A DNA stretch of 64,000 bases from JADCRZ01 sp965200945 (GTDB lineage Bacteria > Bacteroidota > Bacteroidia > Chitinophagales > Chitinophagaceae): assembly GCA_965200945.1 (NCBI GenBank), contig OZ241749.1, positions 1,054,001 through 1,118,000 on the forward strand, read 5' to 3'. Each line of letters starts with the position of its first letter. Positions within the stretch are counted from its first letter, which is position 1. The notes below the pieces were generated by a model that searched no databases, had not been told where the DNA came from, and saw nothing but the letters and a program-made list of their open reading frames with translations. The translations under genes and the position numbers were made by a program. Below, piece after piece: positions 1 through 9,537 of the stretch.

Positions 1-191
1 CGAAGTATGGGCCGGTAGTGAAAAAGGCATGGCTGGGACTGAACACGCTGGTGAACGAGGAAGGCCGGGTGGGCTGGGTGCAGCCGATCGGCGCCGACCC
101 GCAGAAAAACTTCAGCCAGGAAAGTTATGAAGTATACGGCGCCGGAGCTTACCTGCTGGCAGGCTCAGAAGTGATCAAACTTAAAAAATAG
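1..191 (+). CDS. C-terminal end of an unsaturated uronyl hydrolase (GH88/GH105-like), partial
   Basis: The window opens inside this gene; 62 codons remain before the TAG stop at 189-191. The visible end contains GWVQPIGADP followed by a short stretch ending YGAGAYLLAGSEVIKL, which resembles the C-terminus of the (alpha/alpha)6-barrel unsaturated rhamnogalacturonyl or glucuronyl hydrolases. Those enzymes remove the 4,5-unsaturated uronic acid left by polysaccharide lyases. That role fits the polysaccharide lyase 0.9 kb downstream on the same strand, although the DHFR-like gene lies between them on the other strand. The choice between GH88 and GH105 cannot be made from this fragment. Confidence 0.7.
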   Translation, partial: KYGPVVKKAWLGLNTLVNEEGRVGWVQPIGADPQKNFSQESYEVYGAGAYLLAGSEVIKLKK

Positions 192-210
192 CGTAGTTGC
201 CATCAAAGTG

Positions 211-747
211 TCAAACCGGATTTGTGTAATGCAGTTGCACAAGCCCGGTTTCATATGATTTGCTTTTTACCAGTTGTAATCTCTGTTCCGGGCGTCCGTC
301 TTTGAAAAGGCGCACACCGTCTCCAAGCAACACCGGTATAACGGAAATGATCAGGTCATCTATCAGTCCTTCTTTCAGCAGGGCCTGCACGATCTCGGCC
401 CCGCCATCTGCAAAAATATTTTTCCCCTCTTTCTTTTTAAGCTCTTCGATCAGCAGTTTCAGATCCCCTGAATAAAATTGAACCGTTCCGTTGGCAGGGC
501 GCGGGGTGCGGGTGATGATAAAGGCTTCCATATCGGCGTGCGAAAAATCGGGCACATGCCGCATCACCCAGTCGTATGTTCTGCGGCCCATGATCACGGT
601 ATCAACGCTTTCGATAAAGTCGCCGTAGCCATAGTCCTCCCCTGCTTTTTCGACGAGCGACAAAAAGCTGAGGTCGTCACCGGGCCGGGCAATAAATCCA
701 TCGAGGCTCATGGCGATATAAAGGATCACTTTTCTTGGTGCAGGCAT
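211..747 (-). CDS. Dihydrofolate-reductase-like (RibD C-terminal domain) protein
   Basis: This 178-residue protein belongs to the DHFR/RibD-C superfamily of NADPH-dependent reductases. The N-terminal strand followed by SLDGFIA (residues 14-20), the IMGRRTYDW motif near residue 52 and FADGGAEIVQALL near residue 112 are the family signatures. Bacteroidota often carry several stand-alone paralogues, and their substrates are mostly unknown. A role in folate or riboflavin synthesis cannot be assumed, because no rib or thyA gene is nearby. The gene is convergent with the preceding hydrolase, only 19 bases away. Confidence 0.85.
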   Translation of the reverse strand: MPAPRKVILYIAMSLDGFIARPGDDLSFLSLVEKAGEDYGYGDFIESVDTVIMGRRTYDWVMRHVPDFSHADMEAFIITRTPRPANGTVQFYSGDLKLLIEELKKKEGKNIFADGGAEIVQALLKEGLIDDLIISVIPVLLGDGVRLFKDGRPEQRLQLVKSKSYETGLVQLHYTNPV

Positions 748-1110
748 GCGGTGAAGTTCGGTTTTTATTTGTGAGCAGATGGATAGTAATTATACCACCA
801 TTTTCAAAGCTACAGACAGTGAGGATAGAAAGCGCTGAAACATCACGGGCAAAGAAAGAGCGGATTTCACAATGCCTGAAAAGAAGGGCTGGTTTCCTTA
901 ACCGGCCCCTCCTGTGACAGAGGAAACAGATCCAGTAGGCAGTTCTTGTCTTTTTCATATAGTATCCGCTTACCCGAATAAAAGCGCCCCCAAATTTCCA
1001 CGAGAGGTTTTTGAATAAATTTTTTGATGGTTCTTGCGGTTGTGGAGAACGTGAAGCAAAATCATATGCTGCCAGGTTTATCTTTACAGTGTATCAACAA
1101 TGCCGTATGT
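748..1110. other. Intergenic region upstream of the PL8 gene
   Basis: This stretch of about 360 bases has no convincing gene. Short open frames on both strands lack family features. It must contain the divergent promoters of the DHFR-like gene and the PL8 gene. Around 1015-1030 there is an A/T-rich run with a TAnnTTTT stretch that resembles the Bacteroidota -7 box, but no well-placed TTTG was identified. Confidence 0.4.
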
Positions 1111-3327
1111 ATGAAAAAGATCAGGTGTCTATTTGGTTTCCCATTACTCATGTTGCTGGTTTCGGTTGGTCCCAGCTTTTCCTACAATAATACTGGTGGT
1201 TCGAATTTTCCGCCTACCGGGGCAACCGGCAAGCCTGCTCCTGCTTCCTCCGACTTGCAGCTCATCCGGGACAGGATCGTGCACGATCTGCTCGAGCCAG
1301 CAGTTGATAAGGAAAAGGTAGCCCGGTTGATACAAACGCTTCAGCCGGACGGCAGCTGGCCGGGCATCAATTACAAGGATACAAGCCGAACCGGCTTCCA
1401 GCACAGCATTCACCTTGAGAATATGTTCCTGCTCAGCCGGGCATATAGAAAAAACGGCTCCTCTTTTTATAACAACGGATCGGTACAGAAAACGGTTTCC
1501 TCCGCCCTGGATTTCTGGATCGCCCATGACTTTATCTGCGAGAACTGGTGGTGGAATGAAATGGGTACACCCAACCTGATGATCAACACCCTGCTGCTGC
1601 TCGACAGCAGCTTGACCCCTACTGAACGCACGGAAGGCGCACGCATTGCAAGCCGGGCAAGCCTTACCGGTTTTGGTGCACGGGCCGGGGGAGATTTCGT
1701 GCCTATTGCGGGGATGGTCTGCAAACAGGGCCTTTTTAAAAACAATGATTCCATCCTGCAGCATGCTATCCGTGTGATGACAGACCAGATCGTAATCACC
1801 AACGCGCGCGGCATCAATCCGGATATGGGGTTCCATCACCGGGTCGACAATGTTACGTCCATCCATACCTACGGAACAAACTATGTGAGTGCGTTTGCGT
1901 ACTGGGCAGTGAAAACTGCCGGAACCAAATATGCCCTCTCCGCAAAATCGCTCAATCTGCTGATCGATTATTATGTAGACGGCATCAGCAAGTGCATGGC
2001 CTACGGCATCTATTCCGATGTGGGCGCCCAGAACCGCGATCTCAGCCGGAGGGGCGCGCTGGAAGCAGCCGGTACCGAAATACCGGAAAACCTCCTGAAA
2101 TCATCCGGTTACCGCCGGAAGGAACTCGAATACCTGGTAGCGGTACGAAAGGGAAGTGTAAAACCAACGCTGACCTGGGACAGGTACTACTGGCACTCCT
2201 CTTATTTTGCGCATCAGCGCGCAGGCTATTACGCTTCCGTCAGGATGTATTCCGACCGCCAGAATAATATGGAAGAGCCCTACAATGAAGAAGGGTTGCG
2301 CATGCATCACCTGGCGGACGGTTCCAACTTTATTTCGCGGACGGGAAGGGAATACATGGAAGTGTTTCCGGTGTGGGACTGGCAGAAGATCCCGGGCACG
2401 ACCGTTGTGCAACGGGCAGTGATGCCGCCAGCCAGAGAGATCGCAAAAAAGGGGCTTACCGGTTTTGTGGGTGCCGTATCGAACGGGCAATTCGGAGCGG
2501 CTGCATTTGACTTCAGGAGTGTGCATGATCCGCTCACGGCACGCAAAGCCTGGTTCTTTTTCGATCGGGAATGGGTCTGCCTCGGCAACTCCATCAGGTC
2601 GGAAGCCGAAGACCCGGTTGCCACTACCCTGAACCAGTGTCTGCTGCATGGAGAGGTCGTCGTAAAAACGCCAAAGGGCAGGCAGGTACTCGACCGGGGC
2701 GATCATCCATTGAACGATGTGGGATGGGTGCTGCACGACAGCGTTGCCTACCTCTTTTCCACACCGGCCTCCGTACGCCTCAGCAATACCACCGCAACAG
2801 GTAACTGGCGGCAGATCAGTCACCAGGCATGGGCAACGGAAGCGCCGGTGCAGAAAGATCTTTTCACCCTGTGGCTCGACCATGGCCGCAAGCCGCAGGC
2901 GGCGTCGTACCAGTACATCGTTCTCCCTTCTGCCAGCGCAGACGCTGCCGACCGGTACAGCAAAGCTCCGGAAGTAACCGTGTTATCGAACACCCCCAAC
3001 CTGCAGGCGGTTACAAACAAGAACATGGGCCTCTCGCAGATCGTTTTTTATCAGCCGGGCACGCTCGGCCTGGGAAACGGCCTTGCCATCACAGCGAAGA
3101 ACGCCTGCCTGGTAATGGTTTCGGTGAAAGACAAGAAGATCCGCGCCATCACCGTCTCCGATCCGACCGAAAAAGTGGCATCCATTCTGCTGGAGGTTTC
3201 CGCGAAGCTCGAGGGAAAAGGGACAGCCTTCACCAGCCACTGGGATGCACAGCGGGGCGTGACAGCAATGGAAATTCGCTTACCTGCAGAAGGTATGGCA
3301 GGAAGCAGCGTGCGGCTGGATTTTTAA
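1111..3327 (+). CDS. Polysaccharide lyase family 8 (hyaluronate/chondroitin/xanthan lyase type)
   Basis: I chose the ATG at 1111 rather than the upstream frame opening at 1024, because it begins a good signal peptide (MKKIRCLFGFPLLMLLVS...). The 738-residue product is the normal length for PL8. The N-terminal alpha/alpha-toroid has the family landmarks: NWWWNEMGTP around residue 145 (catalytic Asn and aromatic patch), GFHHR and HTYGTNY around 241-256 (catalytic His and Tyr), and LSRRGAL about 60 residues later (Arg). The remainder is the beta-sandwich part. PL8 enzymes cleave uronic-acid-containing polysaccharides by beta-elimination, giving the unsaturated ends acted on by GH88/GH105 enzymes such as the one at the window start. 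The substrate (hyaluronan, chondroitin or xanthan) cannot be fixed by eye. Confidence 0.88.
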   Translation: MKKIRCLFGFPLLMLLVSVGPSFSYNNTGGSNFPPTGATGKPAPASSDLQLIRDRIVHDLLEPAVDKEKVARLIQTLQPDGSWPGINYKDTSRTGFQHSIHLENMFLLSRAYRKNGSSFYNNGSVQKTVSSALDFWIAHDFICENWWWNEMGTPNLMINTLLLLDSSLTPTERTEGARIASRASLTGFGARAGGDFVPIAGMVCKQGLFKNNDSILQHAIRVMTDQIVITNARGINPDMGFHHRVDNVTSIHTYGTNYVSAFAYWAVKTAGTKYALSAKSLNLLIDYYVDGISKCMAYGIYSDVGAQNRDLSRRGALEAAGTEIPENLLKSSGYRRKELEYLVAVRKGSVKPTLTWDRYYWHSSYFAHQRAGYYASVRMYSDRQNNMEEPYNEEGLRMHHLADGSNFISRTGREYMEVFPVWDWQKIPGTTVVQRAVMPPAREIAKKGLTGFVGAVSNGQFGAAAFDFRSVHDPLTARKAWFFFDREWVCLGNSIRSEAEDPVATTLNQCLLHGEVVVKTPKGRQVLDRGDHPLNDVGWVLHDSVAYLFSTPASVRLSNTTATGNWRQISHQAWATEAPVQKDLFTLWLDHGRKPQAASYQYIVLPSASADAADRYSKAPEVTVLSNTPNLQAVTNKNMGLSQIVFYQPGTLGLGNGLAITAKNACLVMVSVKDKKIRAITVSDPTEKVASILLEVSAKLEGKGTAFTSHWDAQRGVTAMEIRLPAEGMAGSSVRLDF

Positions 3328-3458
3328 CAGGCGGATCAACCGAAGTGACGTCGTGCAGGTGTTGAGGGTGTGTCTTGGGTGAATCTAACCAGGAACCGGA
3401 TTCAACCATCCATGGCACGCTTTTTCCGGGGCCTCTTCTTCAACAACAAAATATTTTT

Positions 3459-3887
3459 ATGCAACAGGATTCCAATTTACAACGCTTTGTGGATGCGCAG
3501 AAACCGGTATACGAAACAGCGCTTACAGAAATAAAAAATGGCAAAAAACGCTCACACTGGATGTGGTTTATTTTCCCGCAGGTAAAAGGCCTGGGCTACA
3601 GCGAAACTTCACGCTACTATGGCATCGCTAGCAAAGAAGAAGCCGTTGCCTATTTGCAGCATCCGGTGCTGGGCCCCCGTCTCCTGGAAATTTCGCAGGA
3701 ATTGCTGAAGCTGTCCGGGCAGAATGCCAACCGCGTGTTCGGCTCGCCTGACGATCTTAAACTAAGCTCTTCGATGACGCTTTTCAACGCTGCAGCACCC
3801 GGTGAACCGATCTTTCAGCAGGTGCTCGATAAATATTTCCAGGGTACCAAAGACCCGAACACCCTGCAACTTCTTGCGCGCTCCTGA
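3459..3887 (+). CDS. DUF1810 family protein
   Basis: The frame is open from 3375, but the ATG at 3459 starts the conserved part (MQQDSNLQRFVDAQKPVYETA...), giving 142 residues, the usual size for DUF1810. The motif RSHWMWFIFPQ followed by GLGYSETSRYYGI is the family hallmark. The fold is all-alpha and no biochemical function is established. The gene stands alone between the PL8 gene and a small secreted-protein gene on the same strand, and nothing nearby suggests a function. Confidence 0.85.
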   Translation: MQQDSNLQRFVDAQKPVYETALTEIKNGKKRSHWMWFIFPQVKGLGYSETSRYYGIASKEEAVAYLQHPVLGPRLLEISQELLKLSGQNANRVFGSPDDLKLSSSMTLFNAAAPGEPIFQQVLDKYFQGTKDPNTLQLLARS

Positions 3888-4062
3888 CCGCTCTTTTTTG
3901 GTGTAAGTTTTATGTTGGCTGCAGGGGGGTCTGCGCTCCATTTCCAGCATTCGGTGGCACATTTTACCATTTCGTCGAATAGCCCTCCGGGGCCTTAAAC
4001 GGACGCTTTCTTTTACCGTCCATAATGCGTAAACAAGCTCATAAAATTCGAAATTTTACGCC

Positions 4063-4533
4063 ATGAAAAAGATGTATTTATTCGCTGCTTTTCTTGCCAT
4101 CGCAATCACTTCCGGCAGTGTCGCAAATGCACAGCTCAGCATACATGTCAATATCGGTCACAACCGCCCCGCAATGGTTCCTGCTCCTGTGTTGGTTGAA
4201 CAGCAGTCCGACTGTTATTATTACCCCGAAGCAAACGTCTACTTCGATCCCCGTCAGAGTCAGTACCGTTATTACGATCAGGGAAGATGGGTGAATGCCA
4301 GGGAGCTGCCTCCCATGTACCGCGGCCGCGATTTCAGCCATATGCGCCGGGTGGCTGTAGACCGCGAATGGGCTTACCGCCAGATGGACCAGCGCCGCGA
4401 CCAGGACTGGAGAGGTTCCAGGAACGACATGGACCGGGGTGGTATGAGAGACCGCAACGACCGTGATTACAACCGCAACGGCAACATGCAGCGTGATGAT
4501 CACAGAAACGATATCAACCGGTACAGGGGATAG
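4063..4533 (+). CDS. Small secreted protein with Arg/Asp/Asn-rich tail
   Basis: This 156-residue protein starts with a clear signal peptide (MKKMYLFAAFLAIAITSGSVANA, cleavage near residue 23), so it is exported. A middle segment (about 50-90) is rich in Tyr and Pro and resembles short YXWXXGRW-type envelope motifs. The last 50 residues are dominated by Arg, Asp, Asn and Met and are probably disordered. Similar small envelope proteins are common in Bacteroidota, but I do not recognise a named family. A strong terminator follows at 4577-4610. Confidence 0.75.
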   Translation: MKKMYLFAAFLAIAITSGSVANAQLSIHVNIGHNRPAMVPAPVLVEQQSDCYYYPEANVYFDPRQSQYRYYDQGRWVNARELPPMYRGRDFSHMRRVAVDREWAYRQMDQRRDQDWRGSRNDMDRGGMRDRNDRDYNRNGNMQRDDHRNDINRYRG

Positions 4534-4576
4534 ATCCTGATTCCAGCACAGTGAAACTTTTTACTAGTCGAACGGA

Positions 4577-4610
4577 AATGGGTATGCGAAGAGCGTACCC
4601 ATTTTTTATA
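4577..4610. terminator. Intrinsic, probably bidirectional terminator
   Basis: An 11-bp stem with one G-U-type mismatch (left arm 4577-4587, right arm 4593-4603) and a five-base loop is followed by a T-run. The left flank has few A residues, so termination of the reverse-strand gene ending at 4626 is less certain than termination of the gene ending at 4533. Confidence 0.75.
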
Positions 4611-4625
4611 TGAGCCCTTCACACA

Positions 4626-5564
4626 TCACCCGGCGAACAGGTCGCCCGACAAATATTTCATACCGGAATCACAGGCAACGGTCACCACTGTTTTTCCGGG
4701 GCCCAGTTCTTTGGCCAGCTCAAGGGCGGCTGCCACGTTCACTCCGGTCGACGTGCCTGCGAAGATGCCTTCTCTGGAAGGCATCAGCCTGGCCATCGCC
4801 CGGGCATCGGCTTCTTCCACGGCTCTTGCTTCATCATAACTTCCGGGCAACAGCAGCGGTGGTACGATGCCGGTGCCGATCCCTTCTACCCGGTGGCTTC
4901 CTTTTACTCCTTTCGTAAGCAGGGGGGCCGAAGCGGGTTCCAGCGCAACGATCTTTGTTTGCGCACTCCGCTCCCTGAATTCTTCCGACACGCCCGACAG
5001 CATGCCGGCGGTACCGACCGCGGCACAGAATACATCCACTGGTTGACTGAGTTGCTCCAGTATCTCGGCGCCCATCTTCCGGTATCCTGTCAGCGCATCC
5101 CGGTTGTTGAACTGGTTGGTCCAGTAGGCTCCTTGCTCCCTGATCATCTGCTGTACTTTCTCATTCATCGACACAAAAAGGGCCGGCGTGATCTTCCCTT
5201 CTTCTGCTTCCACGATCGCCAGGTCTGCGCCAAACAATTGCATCGTCCTTCTTTTTTCCTTTGCAAACGCATCCGATGATACCAGTTTGAGATGGTAGCC
5301 TTTCACGGCACAAACAAATGCCAGCGAGGTGCCGGTACTGCCTCCAGTGAACTCTACAATGGTTGAGCCGGGATGGATGTCGCCACGTGCTTCTGCCTCT
5401 TCTATGATAGCAAGCGCCATCCTGTCTTTATACGAACCTGTTGGATTGAAATATTCGAGCTTTACATATACATCTGCACTTTCCGGCGATACTATTTTAG
5501 AGAGCTTCACCAGGGGCGTATGTCCGATTGATTGGAGGATCCGGTTCTGATCAGCTGGTTGCAT
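4626..5564 (-). CDS. PLP-dependent cysteine-synthase-family enzyme
   Basis: The start at 5564 is preferred over the longer frame (5654), because residues upstream do not match the family and MQPADQNRILQSIGHTPLVKL is a typical CysK/CBS N-terminus. The product has 312 residues. The PLP-binding lysine is in GSYKDRMA (Lys46). The substrate loop reads TGGSTGTS near residue 73, where classical CysK has TSGNTG, and glycine-rich GTAGMLSG binds the cofactor phosphate. The fold-type II enzyme makes cysteine from O-acetylserine or performs a related beta-replacement. The altered loop argues for a divergent paralogue rather than the main CysK. No sulfur-assimilation genes are adjacent. Confidence 0.85.
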   Translation of the reverse strand: MQPADQNRILQSIGHTPLVKLSKIVSPESADVYVKLEYFNPTGSYKDRMALAIIEEAEARGDIHPGSTIVEFTGGSTGTSLAFVCAVKGYHLKLVSSDAFAKEKRRTMQLFGADLAIVEAEEGKITPALFVSMNEKVQQMIREQGAYWTNQFNNRDALTGYRKMGAEILEQLSQPVDVFCAAVGTAGMLSGVSEEFRERSAQTKIVALEPASAPLLTKGVKGSHRVEGIGTGIVPPLLLPGSYDEARAVEEADARAMARLMPSREGIFAGTSTGVNVAAALELAKELGPGKTVVTVACDSGMKYLSGDLFAG

Positions 5565-5739
5565 ATCGCTTTTGACAGCCAAGTTAGTTGTTTCAATACA
5601 GAAGAAGGAGGCTGTAAGAATAGTCAAAAGAGTTGCCTGTGCCACTTCCCCCAAATCCCAAGGCCACCCCTGGACAAGGGCGGCCTTTTTTGTTGAAACT
5701 ATCGAATATGGTTGATCTGTATTTCTTTGTGTCTCTCTC

Positions 5740-8700
5740 TTACAGCTTTACGAACCTGGAAGAGACCGTCTTCAGGCCGCAGTCGAGCTTCACCGTGTAT
5801 ACGCCTGCTTTCAGCTCTGCCACCTGGATCGTCAGCGCTGGTGTGCTCACGCTTACCTGGCTCTGCTTCACCACCGTGCCCGCCGCGTTGTACAGCGTCA
5901 CCACCCCTGCTTCCTGACCCTTGATACCCAGTCCGTGCGTGAACCGGATCTGGCTGGTGGCCGGGTTCGGACTGATCTTCACGCTCGCCGGCAGCACCGG
6001 CTCGCTTACCAGCTCCGCCGCTTTTGCAGAGGCCGCTGTCGCTCCCTGAGTCTGGTCCTGCGCCGTGGCAAGGCCGCTCTTTTTCAGCAGTACCGCACTC
6101 GAGTAACCCCCGATCGTGATCGTGCCGTTGTAGCTCTGCCCTTTCATGTCTACATACGTCCCGTCCAGTGATACCGTCTTCGCCGTGGCGCTGGCGTTGT
6201 ACTCGAACCGTACGTAGTCGTCCACGTTCGTGTAGCTCAGCGTCACTTCCTCCATCCGCACGTTGTCGATCACAAAGCCGTTGCACAGGCCCGCGTTCAT
6301 CGTGAACACGCTCAGGTACGCCGAAGCAATGTCGCTCGCCGGTACGAAGATCAGCTCTATCTCCTGGCGCGTGTTGTACACCTTGTAGATCTTCGTGTCG
6401 CTCGACGTGTTGGAGCTCGCAGAGCGGATCGCCGCCTGGAAGTCGGTGTTGTTGTCCTGCAGCCCCCTGATCGAGAACTTCACCCGGTAGCTGTGGCCTG
6501 CCTGCAGCGTGCGCACGCTCGCCGCATCGTAGAACCACACGTTCAGCGGCATGCCGCTCGCAGAGCCGTTGCCCGTGAAGGCGATCTTCAGCGCTCCCCC
6601 GTCCAGGCTTGCCCTGTCCATCGACAGCGTCGAGTAGCCACCGCCCGGGTTCAGGATGCCGTTGAGGTTGTTGTCGAACGTGCCGTTGCTGATCATGTTT
6701 GCTCCGGTGGAAGTAACGCTGTAGGACGGGATGCTCAAGGGTGATTTCTTCGAGTTCAGGTCCTGACCGGCAAAGCCTCTCCAATGGCTCAGGTCGTAGT
6801 CCTGCTCCTTGTCCGATCCGGAGTTCCACATCGAATGGGTGTGGAACACCAGGCCGTCATCGATCGGGCGGCAGTAGTAGTTGTTATCTGCGGTGCCGAA
6901 CTGCGCCGCATCGTCGTCCTTGGTCACGATGGTGAACACCGGCTGGCCGGCCTGCTTGGCAAACAGGATGTTGTCGGTCATGCTGATGTTGCGCGTAGGG
7001 CTCTGGGCGGCGATGTTGTCGTGGTCGAACTCGATCTGTGCGCCCTTGTTGTTGAAGATGGTGTTGCCTTTGAGGGTGATGGACTGCGAGTTGTGCAGGC
7101 CGATGCCTTTGCCCGAGCAGTTGGCGATCGTGTTGCCGCTTATCTCCACGTCGGTGGACATGTCATCCGTTCCGATGCCCTGCGCCGAGCAGTCCCACGG
7201 GGTGTCGGTGCCTTCTTTGCTGCCTTTGCCGTTGAGCACCACGTTGCCCATGATCCTTCTTCCCTTGTAGCCGGCGTCGTGGGTGTAGATGCCGGCCCCG
7301 TCGTCGGTGGTGAGGGCGAAGTTGTTGACAAAGTTGTTCTCGACCGTCACCGATTCGCGGGTGAAGGCGATGGCGATGTAGCCGGTCGAGTCCACGGTGT
7401 TGAACTGGATCACCGAGCCGGCCCCGTCGATGGTCATGCCTTCGTAGGCCTGGTTGTTGCTCGAGCCCATGCCCGGGATGAGGCCGGTATTCCTGATCGT
7501 GTTGTTTTTGATGGTCGTGTTGAGGCAGTAGGGAGCCAGGTAGAGGCTGTTGTTGTTGGTGTGGTTGATGGTGCTTCCCAGCAGCTGCAGGTTGCGGGTG
7601 TAGTTGGCGGTGATGGCGTTGACGCCCGAGAAGTCGATCGAGCAGTTCTGGATGGTGACGTTGCCCGCCTGGTCGTAGGCTGCCACGGCATAGCTGTTGG
7701 CGCCCTGCAGCGAGACGTTGTCCAGGGTGATCCAGTTCCTGGAGCGGATCACCACCAGCGTGTCCACCACGCTTGGTTTGAAGCCGAGGGAGGCGGGGTT
7801 GCCGGCGTTGCCGGTGAACAGCTGCACTCTTCTGGTAGCGGGGTTGAAGTACCACTCGCCCAGCTGGTCCAGGGTGCGGGGGTCGTTCTGTATGAAGTAG
7901 CCGAAGCCGTCGATGGGCTCCATGCCGCTGGGGTCTGTCTGGGCGATCACGTTGCCGCTGTGGTAGATGACCGTACCGCGGTCGATGGTCCAGCGGTTCT
8001 TCCTGATGGCCAGCTCGGCACCGGTCCAGTTGGGGGAAGCGGGCAGCTGGTTGTCGACGATGGTCTGGGTACCGTTGTGCGATTCGAAGGTCATGTAACC
8101 CCTGTTGGCGTCGGTGATGTTGGGCCAGCGGCCCATGCCCTGTATCTGGCCGCCACGGGCCACCATGTTCATGCGGGAAAAGGAGGTGGAAAGAGGCGCT
8201 TCCCACACCCCGTTGCCAAGGGCAGACCAGGAAGCGGAGGAAGCAAAGCCGCTGATGACCGGCTTGGCACCGGTGCCGTAGGCCGACAGGACGATGGGAG
8301 CACCGGAAGCGCCGCTGGCGGCGACGGTGATGGAGCCATCGAAGGACTCGCCTCTTTTGAGCAGGAAAGCGGTACCGGGCTGTGCGGTGGGCATCACCGC
8401 GTTGAGCTTGGCGAGCGACTTCCAGGGAGTGGCCGGGTTCTGCGCCTGGGCGGCGGAGCGGCTGTCGTCTCCCGTAGTGGAAGAGAAGTAATAGTTTGTA
8501 GAACCGATGAGGCCGCCTGTTTCCGTGGAGTTATCGTTTATGACAGGCGCCGGCACAACCGGTATGGGCAGCTCGGGAGCAGTGACGACAACCGGCGGAG
8601 TGGTCGCAGCGGCGGTGCGCGAGTAAGCGTCGCTGGGCACGGGTTGGCGGCTGATGCCGGGGCCTGTCCAGTAGAGCTGCAGGGTGCCGTCGCAGCAGGC

Positions 8701-9537
8701 GTTCATGTACACGATCTTCACCGGGTAAGTGCCGGCGGCCAGGTAAGCGGAGCCGGAGCGTGACAGCACCCCGTGCTGACCGTCGTTGTTGACTACCAGC
8801 GGAAGACCGGTGCCGATGTAGACCATCGAGCCGTCATCGGAGATGGATTCAAAGGTATAGTTGCCGGCGGCGGGGATGGTGATAAAACCGGTCCACCGGA
8901 TGGCGTAGTAGATCTCGCGTGAGCGGACCGACAGGTCCAGGTTTGCAGAAGTGCCCGACTTGAGGGCGGTCATACCGGAGAAGTCGGGCAGGTTGTTCCA
9001 TCCGCCTTCGAAGTACTGGTAGTCGAGACCCGAAGCGGTGTTGGAGACAACCGGTGTGTTGGTGGCAGAGAAAGCCGAAGCGGGCACGGGCTGGCGGCTG
9101 GTGCCGGGGCCTGTCCAGTAGAGCTGCAGGGTGCCATCGCAGCAGGCGTTCATGTACACGATCTTCACCGGGTAAGTGCCGGCGGCCAGGTAAGCGGAAC
9201 CGGAGCGTGACAGCACCGCGTGCTGGCCGTCGTTGTTCACTACCAGCGGCAGGTTGTTGCCGATGTAGACCATCGAGCCGTCATCGGAGATGGATTCGAA
9301 GGTATAGTTGCCATCGGCGGGGATGGTGATAAAACCGGTCCACTGGATGGCGTAGTAGATCTCGCGGGAACGAACGGAGAGGTCGAGGTTTGCCGAGGTG
9401 CCCGACTTGAGGGCTTTGAGGGAAGAGAGGTCGGGCAGGTTGTTCCATCCGCCTTCGAAGTACTGGTAGTTGAGGTCGGCCTTTGCGGCGGAACCGATAA
9501 AAAGAGAAGCGATGAGAAGGAGTCGGAATAGTTTCAT
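5740..9537 (-). CDS. Giant secreted T9SS protein: duplicated PA14-like module, right-handed beta-helix, C-terminal sorting domain
   Basis: The ATG at 9537 starts a signal peptide (MKLFRLLLIASLFIGSAAKA); the frame is open further upstream but without coding character. The 1265-residue product has two nearly identical modules (about 22-165 and 171-310) with FEGGWNNLPD and DDGSMVYIG motifs, resembling PA14/carbohydrate-binding modules. A long Asn-rich region (about 340-830) has the NNTIRNT and NTIFNNKG rhythm of a parallel beta-helix (polysaccharide lyase or glycosidase type). A jelly-roll-like segment follows (about 890-1040). The end (KISPNPATSQIRFTHGLG onward) is a T9SS type A sorting domain. 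It is most likely a cell-surface or secreted polysaccharide-acting protein. Its synonymous positions are markedly G/C-rich, which creates long antisense open frames. Confidence 0.85.
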   Translation of the reverse strand: MKLFRLLLIASLFIGSAAKADLNYQYFEGGWNNLPDLSSLKALKSGTSANLDLSVRSREIYYAIQWTGFITIPADGNYTFESISDDGSMVYIGNNLPLVVNNDGQHAVLSRSGSAYLAAGTYPVKIVYMNACCDGTLQLYWTGPGTSRQPVPASAFSATNTPVVSNTASGLDYQYFEGGWNNLPDFSGMTALKSGTSANLDLSVRSREIYYAIRWTGFITIPAAGNYTFESISDDGSMVYIGTGLPLVVNNDGQHGVLSRSGSAYLAAGTYPVKIVYMNACCDGTLQLYWTGPGISRQPVPSDAYSRTAAATTPPVVVTAPELPIPVVPAPVINDNSTETGGLIGSTNYYFSSTTGDDSRSAAQAQNPATPWKSLAKLNAVMPTAQPGTAFLLKRGESFDGSITVAASGASGAPIVLSAYGTGAKPVISGFASSASWSALGNGVWEAPLSTSFSRMNMVARGGQIQGMGRWPNITDANRGYMTFESHNGTQTIVDNQLPASPNWTGAELAIRKNRWTIDRGTVIYHSGNVIAQTDPSGMEPIDGFGYFIQNDPRTLDQLGEWYFNPATRRVQLFTGNAGNPASLGFKPSVVDTLVVIRSRNWITLDNVSLQGANSYAVAAYDQAGNVTIQNCSIDFSGVNAITANYTRNLQLLGSTINHTNNNSLYLAPYCLNTTIKNNTIRNTGLIPGMGSSNNQAYEGMTIDGAGSVIQFNTVDSTGYIAIAFTRESVTVENNFVNNFALTTDDGAGIYTHDAGYKGRRIMGNVVLNGKGSKEGTDTPWDCSAQGIGTDDMSTDVEISGNTIANCSGKGIGLHNSQSITLKGNTIFNNKGAQIEFDHDNIAAQSPTRNISMTDNILFAKQAGQPVFTIVTKDDDAAQFGTADNNYYCRPIDDGLVFHTHSMWNSGSDKEQDYDLSHWRGFAGQDLNSKKSPLSIPSYSVTSTGANMISNGTFDNNLNGILNPGGGYSTLSMDRASLDGGALKIAFTGNGSASGMPLNVWFYDAASVRTLQAGHSYRVKFSIRGLQDNNTDFQAAIRSASSNTSSDTKIYKVYNTRQEIELIFVPASDIASAYLSVFTMNAGLCNGFVIDNVRMEEVTLSYTNVDDYVRFEYNASATAKTVSLDGTYVDMKGQSYNGTITIGGYSSAVLLKKSGLATAQDQTQGATAASAKAAELVSEPVLPASVKISPNPATSQIRFTHGLGIKGQEAGVVTLYNAAGTVVKQSQVSVSTPALTIQVAELKAGVYTVKLDCGLKTVSSRFVKL
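8638..9470 (-). repeat. 447-bp-period direct duplication inside the beta-helix gene
   Basis: Segments 8638-9023 and 9085-9470 are near-identical direct repeats offset by exactly 447 bases (149 codons). They encode the two PA14-like modules. The in-frame period and high nucleotide identity indicate a recent module duplication or gene conversion. Confidence 0.9.

Noticed and set aside
6784..8763. A 659-codon open frame antisense to the beta-helix gene
   Set aside because: It lies fully within a convincing secreted protein gene and reflects the G/C-rich third positions of that gene. Its translation is dominated by Val, Gly, Asp and His with no domain.
8638..9470. CRISPR-like or tandem repeat array
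   Set aside because: Only two copies with a coding period of 149 codons; it is a protein module duplication.
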